A stretch of 64,000 nt of DNA from NCBI RefSeq assembly GCF_007475365.1, contig NZ_CP034442.1, positions 434,001 through 498,000 of the forward strand, written 5' to 3'. Made by a program: the position numbers and the translations under genes. The notes below the pieces were generated by a model. That model made no database searches. It was not told where the DNA came from and saw nothing but the letters and a program-made list of their open reading frames with translations. The DNA is from Streptococcus oralis subsp. dentisani. GTDB taxonomy: Bacteria; Bacillota; Bacilli; Lactobacillales; Streptococcaceae. Numbering within the stretch: position 1 is the first letter of the stretch; every line of letters begins with the position of its first letter. This document shows positions 21,758-31,296 of the stretch, in pieces.

Positions 21758-22222
21758 ATGCCTCAGTTAGCGACGATTTGCTACATTGATAACGGAAAAG
21801 AACTGCTCATGCTCCATCGTAATAAGAAGCCTAATGATGTCCACGAAGGCAAATGGATTGGCGTGGGTGGTAAGCTAGAGCGAGGAGAGACACCTCAGGA
21901 GTGCGCAGCGCGTGAAATCCTCGAAGAGACAGGCCTCAAAGCCAAGCCAGTTCTAAAAGGTGTCATCACTTTTCCAGAATTCACGCCAGATTTAGACTGG
22001 TACACCTATGTTTTTAAGGTGACAGAGTTTGAAGGTGAGTTGATTGACTGCAATGAGGGGACGCTGGAATGGGTTCCCTATGATGAAGTTTTGAGCAAGC
22101 CAACTTGGGAGGGTGACCACACCTTTGTTGAGTGGCTTTTAGAGGACAAACCCTTCTTTTCAGCCAAGTTTGTTTATGATGGGGATAAATTATTGGATAC
22201 CCAAGTTGATTTCTATGAATAA
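21758..22222 (+). CDS. mutX: 8-oxo-dGTP diphosphatase (Nudix)
   Basis: MutX hydrolyses oxidised dGTP and so prevents A:T to C:G mutations. The 154-residue protein carries a full Nudix box, GGKLERGETPQECAAREILE followed by ETG (from about residue 37). It appears nearly identical to the pneumococcal MutX, which is also encoded directly after ung. The pair forms a nucleotide-repair unit, with pyrC starting 12 bp later. Confidence 0.95.
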   Translation: MPQLATICYIDNGKELLMLHRNKKPNDVHEGKWIGVGGKLERGETPQECAAREILEETGLKAKPVLKGVITFPEFTPDLDWYTYVFKVTEFEGELIDCNEGTLEWVPYDEVLSKPTWEGDHTFVEWLLEDKPFFSAKFVYDGDKLLDTQVDFYE

Positions 22223-22234
22223 AGGAGAAAGCAG

Positions 22235-23503
22235 ATGCTACTAATCAAAAATGGTCGTGTAATGGATCCCAAGTCTGGTTTGGATCAAGTGTATGATATT
22301 TTAGTCCAAGATGGAAAAATTGCCAAAATTGCTCCGGAAATCAAGGAAGAAGGAGCAGAGCTAATTGATGCTACAGGTCTTGTTGTTGCGCCTGGACTAG
22401 TTGATATTCATGTTCATTTCCGTGAACCTGGTCAAACCCACAAGGAGGACATCCATACTGGTGCTCTAGCAGCTGCTGCAGGTGGTTTCACAACGGTTGT
22501 CATGATGGCTAATACTAGTCCAACCATTTCGGATGTAGAGACTCTTCAAGAAGTTCTCCAGTCAGCTGCCAAGGAAAAGATTAACGTCAAAACGGTTGCG
22601 ACTATTACCAAGAATTTTAATGGCCAAGACTTGACTGACTTTAAGGCGCTTTTAAAAGCAGGTGCCGTTGGTTTCTCAGATGACGGTATTCCACTTGAAA
22701 GCAGCAAGGTTCTCAAAGAAGCCTTGGAAACTGCTAAAAAACTTGGCACCTTTGTTTGTTTACACGAGGAAGATCCCGGCTTGAACGGTATTCTTGGGTT
22801 TAACGAAAACATCGCTAAAGACCACTTCAAGATCTGTGGTGCGACAGGGGTAGCAGAATACGCCATGATTGCGCGTGATGTTATGATTGCCTATGCAACT
22901 AAGGCCCATGTTCACATCCAGCATTTGTCTAAGGAAGAAAGTGTCAAGGTAGTGGAATTCGCTCAAGGTTTGGGAGCGCAAGTCACAGCAGAAGTGGCAC
23001 CACAACATTTTTCTAAGACAGAAGCTCTTCTTTTAACTCAAGGGAGCAATGCCAAAATGAATCCTCCGCTTCGTTTGGAGTCAGATCGTCGTGCCGTGAT
23101 TGAAGGTCTTAAGTCGGGCGTCATCACTGTAATTGCGACAGACCACGCGCCTCACCATGCAGATGAGAAAAATGTAGAAGATATCACTAAAGCACCATCT
23201 GGTATGACTGGTTTGGAAACCTCTCTTTCTCTTGGTTTGACTTATTTGGTGGAAGCTGGTGAGCTAAGCTTGATGGAATTGCTAGAAAAAATGACTGTCA
23301 ATCCAGCTAAACTTTACAACTTTGAAGCAGGCTACTTGGCTGAAAATGGTCCAGCGGATATCACCATCTTTGATGACAAGGCTTATCGTACTGTTGGTCC
23401 AAACTTTGCTTCAAAATCATCAAATTCACCATTTATCGGGGAAACCTTAAAAGGGCAGGTTAAATATACCATCTGTAAGGGACAAATCGTCTACAAAAAC
23501 TAG
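22235..23503 (+). CDS. pyrC: Dihydroorotase
   Basis: PyrC cyclises carbamoyl-aspartate to dihydroorotate in pyrimidine synthesis. The 422-residue class I enzyme has the metal-binding [17 protein letters not shown] motif (about residues 57-73) and the late-active-site segment ATDHAPHH (about residues 304-311). It is preceded by AAAGGAGAAAG. Confidence 0.96.
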   Translation: MLLIKNGRVMDPKSGLDQVYDILVQDGKIAKIAPEIKEEGAELIDATGLVVAPGLVDIHVHFREPGQTHKEDIHTGALAAAAGGFTTVVMMANTSPTISDVETLQEVLQSAAKEKINVKTVATITKNFNGQDLTDFKALLKAGAVGFSDDGIPLESSKVLKEALETAKKLGTFVCLHEEDPGLNGILGFNENIAKDHFKICGATGVAEYAMIARDVMIAYATKAHVHIQHLSKEESVKVVEFAQGLGAQVTAEVAPQHFSKTEALLLTQGSNAKMNPPLRLESDRRAVIEGLKSGVITVIATDHAPHHADEKNVEDITKAPSGMTGLETSLSLGLTYLVEAGELSLMELLEKMTVNPAKLYNFEAGYLAENGPADITIFDDKAYRTVGPNFASKSSNSPFIGETLKGQVKYTICKGQIVYKN

Positions 23504-23544
23504 ATGGGATTCTGCTCTATAAACTATAAGAATAGAGAGCGTAT

Positions 23545-24885
23545 ATGTATCCAACCCATCAATTTAAAGATAAGTTTGTCTTATTTCTTAAGATATTTTT
23601 CCCTATCCTGATCTATCAATTTGCCAATTATTCTGCCTCTTTTGTGGATACAACCATGACGGGGCAATACAATACCATGGACTTGGCTGGTGTATCAACT
23701 GCAACGAGTCTATGGAATCCTTTCTTCACTTTTTTAACAGGGATTGTTTCGGCTATGGTTCCTATCATCGGCCATCATCTAGGACGAGGTAAAAAGGAAG
23801 AAGTAGCATCTGACTTTTACCAATTTATCTATTTGGCTTTTGTATTGTCTTTGATTTTGCTTGGGATGGTAATATTCTTAGCGCCCCCCGTTTTAAACCA
23901 TATTGGACTAGAAGAACAAGTGGCAGCAGTTTCGGTTTCTTATCTTTGGTATTTGTCTATCGGAATTATTCCCTTGTTGCTTTTCAGTGTTATCCGATCG
24001 CTACTTGATTCACTCGGTCTGACCAAGCTATCTATGTACCTCATGCTCTTATTGCTACCTTTAAATTGTGGATTTAACTATTTGTTAATTTACGGTGCCT
24101 TTGGGTTTCCAGAGTTAGGTGGAGCAGGAGCAGGGCTGGGAACTTCGTTAGCCTATTGGGTTTTATTGGGCATTTCCCTGCTTGTTTTGTTCAAACATCA
24201 AAGATTAAAAGCATTACATCTTGAAAAACGTATCCCGCTCAATATAGATAAAATCAAGGAAGGTGTTCGGTTAGGTCTACCAATTGGGGGAACCGTCTTT
24301 GCGGAAGTGGCTATTTTCTCCGTGGTGGGACTAATCATGGCTAAATTTTCATCGCTCATCATCGCCAGTCACCAGTCAGCTATGAATTTTTCGAGTCTCA
24401 TGTACGCTTTTCCCATGAGTATATCCTCTGCTATGGCAATTGTTGTGTCTTACGAGGTGGGGGCTAAACGTTTTGGGGATGCAAAAACCTATGCTCGTTT
24501 GGGGAGAATAACAGCCCTTATTTTTGCAGGTCTCACCCTGTCCTTTCTCTACATTTTTAGAGATCGTGTAGCAAGTCTATATGGAAATGACCCTCAGTTC
24601 ATTGAAACAACTGCTGTATTTCTGACTTACAGTCTCTTCTTCCAGTTAGCAGATAGCTTTGCGGCACCGCTCCAGGGGATTTTAAGAGGGTACAAGGACA
24701 CTATCGTTCCTTTCTATCTTGGATTAATCGGGTATTGGGGAGTAGCGATACCTCTAGGATATCTACTAGATCAGGCAACTGACTTAGGAGCATATGCCTA
24801 CTGGATTGGGTTAATTGCCAGCTTGATTGTTTCTGGTTGTTTGTATCAATGGCGTTTGAAATCCATAATGAAAAGGTTGAGCTAA
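23545..24885 (+). CDS. MATE family efflux transporter
   Basis: This 446-residue protein has twelve predicted transmembrane segments in two halves, typical of MATE (NorM/DinF-type) cation-coupled drug exporters. Recognisable pieces are FVDTTMTGQYNTMDLAGVS near residue 31 and PMSISSAMAIVVSYEVGAKR near residue 292. The substrate cannot be told. It is the last gene before a strong terminator. Confidence 0.9.
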   Translation: MYPTHQFKDKFVLFLKIFFPILIYQFANYSASFVDTTMTGQYNTMDLAGVSTATSLWNPFFTFLTGIVSAMVPIIGHHLGRGKKEEVASDFYQFIYLAFVLSLILLGMVIFLAPPVLNHIGLEEQVAAVSVSYLWYLSIGIIPLLLFSVIRSLLDSLGLTKLSMYLMLLLLPLNCGFNYLLIYGAFGFPELGGAGAGLGTSLAYWVLLGISLLVLFKHQRLKALHLEKRIPLNIDKIKEGVRLGLPIGGTVFAEVAIFSVVGLIMAKFSSLIIASHQSAMNFSSLMYAFPMSISSAMAIVVSYEVGAKRFGDAKTYARLGRITALIFAGLTLSFLYIFRDRVASLYGNDPQFIETTAVFLTYSLFFQLADSFAAPLQGILRGYKDTIVPFYLGLIGYWGVAIPLGYLLDQATDLGAYAYWIGLIASLIVSGCLYQWRLKSIMKRLS

Positions 24886-24939
24886 TTTTTAGAAAATATC
24901 CCGAAAAATAACTTTGTGAAAAAATACTCTAACCAAAGA

Positions 24940-24970
24940 AAATCCCTGTTAAAACAGGGATTTATTTTTT
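24940..24970 (+). terminator. Terminator after the MATE gene
   Basis: The stem AAATCCCTGTT / AACAGGGATTT is followed by ATTTTTTT. Confidence 0.9.
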
Positions 24971-25000
24971 TACCTTGTGAAATTTTATCGGTCATATACT

Positions 25001-25029
25001 TTGACAGTGTTTTCTAAAAACGGTAAAAT
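25001..25029 (+). promoter_or_regulatory. Promoter of the dehydrogenase operon
   Basis: A consensus TTGACA and TAAAAT are separated by 17 bp, 35 bp before the E1-alpha ATG. Confidence 0.8.
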
Positions 25030-25063
25030 GGTAAAGTAAGAACAATGTTAGAAAGGCAAGATT

Positions 25064-26032
25064 ATGTCAACTTTAGATAAAAATCTTTTGCTAGAGATGT
25101 TCCGTAAGATGGAAGAAATCCGTCGCATGGACTTAAAAATAGCTCAGTTAGTGAAAAAGGGAAAAGTTCCTGGTATGACTCACTTTTCTGTCGGAGAAGA
25201 AGCTGCTAACGTCGGAGCTATGCTGGCCCTCAATCCAGATGATCTAATCACCTCAAACCACCGTGGTCATGGTCAAGCTATCGCCAAAGGAATTGACCTC
25301 AATGGCATGATGGCTGAAATCCTTGGGAAATACACTGGAACATGTAAAGGAAAAGGTGGTTCCATGCACATTGCTGACCTTGATGCTGGTAACCTTGGTG
25401 CCAATGGTATCGTAGGTGGTGGTATGGGAATCGCTGTTGGTGCAGCCCTCAGTCAGCAAATGCAGAACACTGGAAAAATCGTCGTTTGCTTCTTTGGAGA
25501 TGGCGCGACCAACGAAGGTGTCTTCCACGAAGCAGTGAACATGGCTTCTATCTGGAACCTTCCAGTGATTTTCTACTGCATTAACAACGGTTATGGTATC
25601 TCTGCGGACATCAAAAAAATGACCAATGTAGAACATATCCATCACCGTAGCGCAGCATATGGTATTCCTGGAATGTTTATTGAAGATGGCAACAACGTCA
25701 TCGACGTTTATGAAGGATTTAAGAAAGCTGTAGACCATGTTCGTGGTGGTAATGGTCCAGTCTTGATTGAAAGTGTCACTTATCGCTGGCTCGGTCACTC
25801 ATCATCTGACCCTGGTAAATATCGTACACGTGAAGAAGTGGAATTGTGGAAACAAAAAGACCCAATCGAAAACCTTCGCAACTACCTCTTGGAAAACAAG
25901 CTAGCAAGTGCCGAAGAATTGGAAGAAATCCAAGCACAAGTCAAGGAAGCAGTAGAAGCTTCTGTTAAATTTGCTGAGGAAAGCCCATTCCCACCGCTTG
26001 AATCCGCATTTGAAGATATTTACGCAGACTAA
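25064..26032 (+). CDS. pdhA: 2-oxo acid dehydrogenase E1 alpha subunit (pyruvate/acetoin type)
   Basis: This subunit binds thiamine diphosphate and decarboxylates the 2-oxo acid. The 322-residue protein has the TPP-binding motif GDGATNEGVFHEAVNMASIW (about residues 146-165, ending at NN) and the phosphorylation-loop-like YRWLGHSSSDP near residue 243. The family covers both pyruvate and acetoin dehydrogenases. In streptococci this cluster is usually taken as the pyruvate dehydrogenase complex although often labelled acoABCL. It is the first gene of the operon. Confidence 0.93.
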   Translation: MSTLDKNLLLEMFRKMEEIRRMDLKIAQLVKKGKVPGMTHFSVGEEAANVGAMLALNPDDLITSNHRGHGQAIAKGIDLNGMMAEILGKYTGTCKGKGGSMHIADLDAGNLGANGIVGGGMGIAVGAALSQQMQNTGKIVVCFFGDGATNEGVFHEAVNMASIWNLPVIFYCINNGYGISADIKKMTNVEHIHHRSAAYGIPGMFIEDGNNVIDVYEGFKKAVDHVRGGNGPVLIESVTYRWLGHSSSDPGKYRTREEVELWKQKDPIENLRNYLLENKLASAEELEEIQAQVKEAVEASVKFAEESPFPPLESAFEDIYAD

Positions 26033-26048
26033 GGAGAAAGAGATAAAA

Positions 26049-27041
26049 ATGGAAACAAAAACAATGTCGTTCCGTGACACCATTATCCTTGCTATGTCTG
26101 AGGAAATGCGTCGCGATGAAAATGTATTCTTGATGGGAGAAGACGTCGGTGTCTTCGGAGGAGACTTCGGAACTTCTGTTGGAATGCTCGAAGAATTTGG
26201 TCCAGAACGTGTTCGTGACTGTCCGATTTCTGAAGCTGCTATCTCGGGAGCAGCAGCAGGAGCAGCCATGACAGGACTTCGCCCAATCGTTGATATGACC
26301 TTTATGGACTTCTCTGTTATTGCCATGGACAATATCGTCAACCAAGCTGCTAAAACACGTTATATGTTTGGTGGTAAAGGTCAGGTTCCAATGACAGTTC
26401 GATGTGCAGCTGGTAACGGTGTCGGTTCTGCAGCTCAGCACTCGCAATCTCTAGAGTCTTGGTTTACTCACATTCCTGGACTTAAGGTTGTAGCTCCAGG
26501 AACACCTGCGGACATGAAAGGACTGCTCAAGTCTTCTATCCGTGATAACAACCCTGTTATCATTCTTGAGTACAAGTCAGAATTTAACCAAAAAGGGGAA
26601 GTGCCAGTTGATCCAGACTACACAATCCCACTTGGAGTTGGTGAAATCAAACGTGAAGGTACAGATGTAACAGTCATTACTTATGGAAAAATGCTTCGCC
26701 GTGTGGTTCAAGCTGCTGAAGAATTGGCAGAAGAGGGGATTTCAGTTGAAATTGTGGATCCACGTACCCTTGTTCCACTTGATAAGGATATCATCATTAA
26801 CTCAGTGAAGAAGACTGGTAAGGTGGTTCTTGTCAACGATGCTCACAAAACAAGTGGCTATATCGGAGAGATTTCAGCAATTATTTCAGAATCAGAAGCA
26901 TTTGACTATCTAGATGCACCAATCCGCCGTTGCGCCGGAGAAGATGTGCCAATGCCTTACGCACAAAACCTAGAGAATGCAATGATTCCAACAGTTGAAA
27001 GCATCAAAGATGCCATCCGTAAAACCTATAACAAAGAATAA
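26049..27041 (+). CDS. pdhB: 2-oxo acid dehydrogenase E1 beta subunit
   Basis: E1-beta completes the alpha2-beta2 decarboxylase. The 330-residue protein starts METKTMSFRDTIILAMSEEM and contains GEDVGVFGGDFG near residue 30 and the TPP-site segment EAAISGAAAGAAMTGLRP. I chose the ATG at 26049 because GGAGAAAG stands upstream of it; the longer open frame upstream overlaps the E1-alpha end. An unusual 340-bp gap full of hairpins separates it from the E2 gene. Confidence 0.94.
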   Translation: METKTMSFRDTIILAMSEEMRRDENVFLMGEDVGVFGGDFGTSVGMLEEFGPERVRDCPISEAAISGAAAGAAMTGLRPIVDMTFMDFSVIAMDNIVNQAAKTRYMFGGKGQVPMTVRCAAGNGVGSAAQHSQSLESWFTHIPGLKVVAPGTPADMKGLLKSSIRDNNPVIILEYKSEFNQKGEVPVDPDYTIPLGVGEIKREGTDVTVITYGKMLRRVVQAAEELAEEGISVEIVDPRTLVPLDKDIIINSVKKTGKVVLVNDAHKTSGYIGEISAIISESEAFDYLDAPIRRCAGEDVPMPYAQNLENAMIPTVESIKDAIRKTYNKE

Positions 27042-27079
27042 AAGTGCATAAGATAAATTATGTAAAGAACGTAGTTTTT

Positions 27080-27246
27080 AACTTTAGCAACCTGAGATAC
27101 GTGTTGTATCCAAGTTGTATGTAAAGTTGCGACAGTTTTTTGACGAATCGATAATATTCGGCAAAAAACACTTAGTAAGTCTACTAGGTTGGTCGCTATA
27201 TAGCGGCAACCGTAGTAACTTGAGACACATTCCGTGTCCAAGTTAC
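27080..27246 (+). other. Tandem covarying hairpins between E1-beta and E2 genes
   Basis: Two related hairpins lie in direct repeat. The first pairs 27088-27100 with 27106-27117; the second pairs 27215-27228 with 27234-27246. About 30 of 43 aligned bases agree, and differences inside the stems are matched on both arms (A-T versus C-G; C-G versus T-A). Between them is a third hairpin (27187-27211) around the palindrome CGCTATATAGCG. None has a T-run, so they are not terminators. They may act in RNA processing, protein binding or control of E2/E3 levels. Confidence 0.65.
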
Positions 27247-27250
27247 TTGT

Positions 27251-27360
27251 AGAGTTGAACACGGGCTAAAGTCTGTGTGAAAAAGATAAACTTTCCTAGA
27301 AACTAAAGTTTCTTCGTCAAGTTTCCTATTTTCACTTTGACTTTTAACGCCCTTAGTATC
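27251..27360. repeat. RUP-like foldback repeat, copy B
   Basis: This is the second copy of the element at 16025-16133. Arms 27277-27293 and 27319-27335 pair, enclosing a perfect small palindrome (AGAAACT-A-AAGTTTCT region, 27298-27313). Its left end also forms a short stem (ACACGG / CTGTGT). It ends 21 bp before the E2 start codon, so it is transcribed as part of the operon. Confidence 0.7.
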
Positions 27361-27381
27361 ATAATTAGAATTGGAGAGGTC

Positions 27382-28425
27382 ATGGCTGATGACAAGCTAA
27401 GAGCGACTCCTGCGGCTAGAAAGTTAGCGGATGATCTAGGTATCAACCTCTACGACGTTTCTGGCTCAGGTGCAAACGGTCGTGTCCACAAAGAAGACGT
27501 GGAAACTTATAAAGACACAAACGTGGTTCGCATTTCGCCACTTGCAAAACGAATTGCCCTCGAACATAACATTGCTTGGCAGGAAATCCAAGGAACTGGC
27601 CATCGTGGCAAGATTATGAAGAAGGACGTTTTGGCCTTCCTTCCTGAAAATATCGAAAACGATACCATCAAGTCTCCTGCTCAGATCGAAAAAGTGGAAG
27701 AAGTTCCTGATAATGTTACACCTTATGGTGAGATTGAGCGTATTCCAATGACACCAATGCGTAAGGTTATCGCGCAACGTATGGTTGAATCTTACCTAAC
27801 TGCGCCAACTTTCACACTCAACTACGATGTCGATATGTCAGAAATGTTGGCTCTTCGTAAGAAGGTTCTTGATCCAATCATGGAAGCAACTGGTAAGAAA
27901 GTCACGGTTACTGACTTGCTTTCTCTTGCGGTTGTGAAGACATTGATGAAACACCCTTACATCAACGCTTCGTTGACTGAAGACGGCAAGACCATTATCA
28001 CGCACAACTATGTCAACCTTGCGATGGCGGTTGGGATGGATAACGGATTGATGACACCTGTTGTCTATAATGCTGAAAAATTAAGTCTTTCAGAGTTGGT
28101 TGTAGCCTTCAAGGATGTGATTGGTCGTACCTTGGATGGTAAATTAGCTCCAAGCGAACTCCAAAATTCAACCTTCACAATTAGTAACTTAGGAATGTTT
28201 GGTGTTCAGTCCTTTGGTCCTATTATTAACCAACCCAACTCAGCTATCCTCGGGGTTAGCTCAACAGTTGAGAAACCTGTAGTTGTCAATGGTGAGATTG
28301 TCATTCGCCCTATCATGAGCCTTGGATTAACGATTGACCACCGTGTCGTAGATGGGATGGCTGGTGCTAAGTTTATGAAAGACTTGAAAGCCTTGATTGA
28401 GAACCCAATCTCAATGTTGGTTTAA
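27382..28425 (+). CDS. pdhC: Dihydrolipoamide acetyltransferase (E2) without lipoyl domain
   Basis: E2 transfers the acyl group to CoA and forms the complex core. The protein is 347 residues long from the ATG at 27382, which follows GGAGAGG; an upstream TTG in the same frame lies inside the repeat and is unlikely. It has no N-terminal lipoyl domain. It begins with two tandem peripheral subunit-binding domains (about residues 7-40 and 48-88) and then the catalytic acyltransferase domain, with the HRVVDG active-site motif near residue 318. The lipoyl domain is instead on E3, encoded next. Such E2 proteins are known in streptococci. Confidence 0.93.
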   Translation: MADDKLRATPAARKLADDLGINLYDVSGSGANGRVHKEDVETYKDTNVVRISPLAKRIALEHNIAWQEIQGTGHRGKIMKKDVLAFLPENIENDTIKSPAQIEKVEEVPDNVTPYGEIERIPMTPMRKVIAQRMVESYLTAPTFTLNYDVDMSEMLALRKKVLDPIMEATGKKVTVTDLLSLAVVKTLMKHPYINASLTEDGKTIITHNYVNLAMAVGMDNGLMTPVVYNAEKLSLSELVVAFKDVIGRTLDGKLAPSELQNSTFTISNLGMFGVQSFGPIINQPNSAILGVSSTVEKPVVVNGEIVIRPIMSLGLTIDHRVVDGMAGAKFMKDLKALIENPISMLV

Positions 28426-28471
28426 AAAATACAGTATTTATTTTTAGAGATATAGATAAAGGAAGTAAGAC

Positions 28472-30175
28472 ATGGCCTTAGAAGTAATTATGCCAAAAGC
28501 CGGCGTGGATATGACAGAAGGACAAATCGTCCAATGGAATAAAAAAGTCGGAGAATTTGTAAAAGAAGGAGAAATCCTTTTGGAAATCATGACTGACAAA
28601 GTCAGCATGGAATTGGAAGCCGAAGAAGATGGCTACTTGATTGCCATCCTCAAAGGAGATGGGGAAACAGTTCCGGTTACAGAAGTTATCGGTTACCTTG
28701 GAGAAGAAGGTGAAAATATCCCAACAGCTGGAGCAACAGCACCAGAAGCTAGCCCAGCGCCTGCAGCAAGTGCTTCAAACGACGACGGCAAGAGTGATGA
28801 TGCCTTTGATATCGTTGTGATTGGTGGTGGACCTGCTGGATATGTAGCGGCTATTAAAGCAGCCCAACTCGGTGGTAAGGTTGCCCTTGTTGAGAAATCT
28901 GAACTCGGTGGGACGTGCTTGAACCGTGGCTGTATCCCAACTAAGACATACCTTCACAATGCTGAAATCATCGAAAACATCGGTCATGCAGCAAACCGTG
29001 GTATCGTCATCGAAAATCCAAATTTCACTGTAGATATGGACAAACTTTTAGAAACTAAATCTAAAGTTGTCAATACCTTGGTAGGTGGTGTTGCAGGTCT
29101 TCTTCGTAGCTACGGAGTTACTGTACATAAGGGTGTTGGTACTATTACTAAAGACAAGAATGTCTTGGTAAATGGTTCAGAATTGCTTGAAACCAAGAAA
29201 ATCATCCTTGCTGGTGGTTCAAAAGTCAGCAAGATAAACGTTCCTGGTATGGAATCTTCACTTGTGATGACCAGTGATGACATTCTAGAAATGAAAGAAG
29301 TACCAGAAAGCCTTGTTATCATCGGCGGTGGCGTTGTCGGTATCGAACTCGGCCAAGCCTTCATGACATTTGGTTCAAAAGTGACTGTTATCGAAATGAT
29401 GGACCGTATCGTACCAGCTATGGATGCGGAAGTTTCTAAGAATCTTCGCTTGATCCTTGAACGTAAAGGAATGACCATCTTAACTGATACTAAACTCCAA
29501 GAAATCATAGAGGAAAATGGTCAACTTCGTATCAAGGTTGAAGGAAAAGACGATATCATCGCAAGCAAAGCTCTTCTTTCAATTGGCCGTGTGCCAGACC
29601 TTGAAGGAATTGGCGATGTTGAGTTTGAATTGGATCGTGGACGCATCAAGGTCAACGAATATATGGAAACTTCTGTTCCAGGTATCTACGCACCAGGTGA
29701 CATCAACGGTACTAAAATGTTGGCGCACGCAGCCTTCCGCATGGGTGAAGTTGCCGCTGAAAATGCCCTTAAAGGAAATCATGCTGTTGCCAAATTGAAC
29801 TTGACTCCTGCAGCTATCTACACTCTTCCTGAAGTAGCAGCAGTAGGTCTAACTGAAGAACAAGCTCGTGAGAAATACGATGTGGCCATCGGTAAATTCA
29901 ACTTTGCAGCTAACGGCCGTGCCATTGCATCAGATGCAGCTCAAGGTTTTGTAAAAGTCATTGCAGATAAGAAATACGGAGAAATTCTTGGTGTTCACAT
30001 CATCGGTCCTGCAGCTGCAGAATTGATCAACGAAGCATCAAGCATTATCGAAATGGAAATCACTGTTGAAGAAATGCTGAAGACCATCCACGGCCACCCA
30101 ACCTATTCTGAAGTGATGTACGAAGCATTTGCAGATGTACTAGGAATGGCCATCCATTCCCCTAAGAAAAAATAA
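28472..30175 (+). CDS. lpdA: Dihydrolipoamide dehydrogenase (E3) with N-terminal lipoyl domain
   Basis: E3 re-oxidises dihydrolipoamide using FAD and NAD. The 567-residue protein has a lipoyl domain at residues 1-78, with the modified lysine expected at Lys43 in MTDKVSME, then an Ala/Pro-rich linker (about residues 86-112), and a full E3 domain: FAD-binding GGGPAGYVAA, the redox disulphide in GGTCLNRGCIPTK (about residues 146-158), NAD-binding GGGVVGIELG, and the C-terminal HGHPTYSE. This fusion supplies the lipoyl arm missing from E2. It is followed by the lipoate ligase gene. Confidence 0.95.
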   Translation: MALEVIMPKAGVDMTEGQIVQWNKKVGEFVKEGEILLEIMTDKVSMELEAEEDGYLIAILKGDGETVPVTEVIGYLGEEGENIPTAGATAPEASPAPAASASNDDGKSDDAFDIVVIGGGPAGYVAAIKAAQLGGKVALVEKSELGGTCLNRGCIPTKTYLHNAEIIENIGHAANRGIVIENPNFTVDMDKLLETKSKVVNTLVGGVAGLLRSYGVTVHKGVGTITKDKNVLVNGSELLETKKIILAGGSKVSKINVPGMESSLVMTSDDILEMKEVPESLVIIGGGVVGIELGQAFMTFGSKVTVIEMMDRIVPAMDAEVSKNLRLILERKGMTILTDTKLQEIIEENGQLRIKVEGKDDIIASKALLSIGRVPDLEGIGDVEFELDRGRIKVNEYMETSVPGIYAPGDINGTKMLAHAAFRMGEVAAENALKGNHAVAKLNLTPAAIYTLPEVAAVGLTEEQAREKYDVAIGKFNFAANGRAIASDAAQGFVKVIADKKYGEILGVHIIGPAAAELINEASSIIEMEITVEEMLKTIHGHPTYSEVMYEAFADVLGMAIHSPKKK

Positions 30176-30189
30176 AACGAAGATAGATT

Positions 30190-30214
30190 AGACTGGAAAG
30201 GTATTTTCCAGTCT
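30190..30214 (+). terminator. Hairpin between lpdA and lplA
   Basis: The stem AGACTGGAA / TTCCAGTCT has a 7-base loop. Only a mixed CTAT tail follows, so it probably gives partial termination or stabilises the 3' end while allowing lplA to be read. Confidence 0.5.
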
Positions 30215-30234
30215 CTATCGTATAAAGGGATATC

Positions 30235-31224
30235 ATGAAATATATTATCAATCATTCAAACGACACTGCCTTTAATATTGCCTTGGAAGAATATGCCTTT
30301 AAACACCTTTTGGATGAGGATCAAATCTTCCTACTTTGGATTAACAAACCATCTATCATTGTCGGGCGTCACCAGAATACTATTGAAGAAATCAACCGTG
30401 ATTATGTTCGAGAAAATGGTATTGAGGTAGTCCGCCGTATCAGTGGTGGTGGAGCTGTTTACCACGATTTAAACAACCTCAACTACACTATTATCTCAAA
30501 AGAAGATGAAAACAAGGCCTTTGACTTCAAGAGCTTCTCAACTCCAGTTATCAATACCTTGGCTCAACTAGGCGTTAAAGCTGAGTTCACAGGCCGTAAT
30601 GACCTTGAGATTGATGGCAAAAAATTCTGTGGCAATGCCCAAGCTTATATTAATGGACGTATTATGCACCATGGTTGCTTGCTCTTTGACGTTGATTTGT
30701 CAGTCCTTGCTAATGCCCTCAAGGTTTCAAAAGATAAATTTGAATCAAAAGGTGTGAAATCCGTCCGTGCCCGTGTAACCAATATCATCGATGAATTACC
30801 AGAAAAAATCACAGTTGAAGAATTCCGCGATTTGCTCTTGGAATACATGAAAAAAGAGTATCCAGAGATGACTGAATACGTTTTTTCTGAGGAAGAATTG
30901 GCTGAAATCAATCGCATCAAAGATACTAAGTTTGGAACTTGGGACTGGAACTACGGTAAATCACCTGAATTTAACGTCCGTCGTGGAACAAAATTCACTA
31001 GTGGTAAGGTAGAAGTCTTTGCCAATGTTCTTGAATCAAAAATCCAAGACATCAAGATTTATGGTGACTTCTTTGGTATCGAGGACGTTGCTGCAGTAGA
31101 AGATGTCCTCCGTGGAGTGAAATACGAACGCGAAGATGTTCTTAAGGCCTTAGAAACTATTGATATTACACGCTACTTTGCTGGTATTAGTCGTGAAGAA
31201 ATCGCTGAAGCAGTAGTAGAATAA
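30235..31224 (+). CDS. lplA: Lipoate-protein ligase
   Basis: LplA attaches lipoate to the lipoyl lysine, here most likely Lys43 of the neighbouring E3. The 329-residue protein has the ligase signature RRISGGGAVYHDLNNLNY (about residues 66-83), GRNDLEIDGKKFCGNAQ near residue 121, and the small C-terminal accessory domain. It is co-directional with and 59 bp downstream of the E3 gene and is closed by a terminator. Confidence 0.95.
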   Translation: MKYIINHSNDTAFNIALEEYAFKHLLDEDQIFLLWINKPSIIVGRHQNTIEEINRDYVRENGIEVVRRISGGGAVYHDLNNLNYTIISKEDENKAFDFKSFSTPVINTLAQLGVKAEFTGRNDLEIDGKKFCGNAQAYINGRIMHHGCLLFDVDLSVLANALKVSKDKFESKGVKSVRARVTNIIDELPEKITVEEFRDLLLEYMKKEYPEMTEYVFSEEELAEINRIKDTKFGTWDWNYGKSPEFNVRRGTKFTSGKVEVFANVLESKIQDIKIYGDFFGIEDVAAVEDVLRGVKYEREDVLKALETIDITRYFAGISREEIAEAVVE

Positions 31225-31227
31225 ATC

Positions 31228-31263
31228 AAAAAGAAGTTGCTTGTTTTAGCAGCTTCTTTTTAT
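31228..31263. terminator. Bidirectional terminator between lplA and xerS
   Basis: The stem AAAAAGAAG-TTGCT / AGCAG-CTTCTTTTT lies between convergent genes. A-tracts on both sides allow it to stop transcription from both. Confidence 0.85.
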
Positions 31264-31296
31264 GAGTGATATTTTACATAAATAATTTTATGTATT

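Noticed and set aside
25253..25798. 181-codon open frame on the - strand inside the E1-alpha gene
   Set aside because: It is antisense to the conserved TPP-binding region; it is open only because of codon bias in the real gene.
25971..26048. N-terminal extension of E1-beta overlapping the E1-alpha gene
   Set aside because: The sequence is basic and unlike the family, and the ATG at 26049 has a proper ribosome site.
27337..27381. Longer N-terminus of the E2 protein from a TTG at 27337
   Set aside because: It would be translated from the foldback repeat, without a ribosome site; the ATG at 27382 has GGAGAGG and begins the normal sequence.
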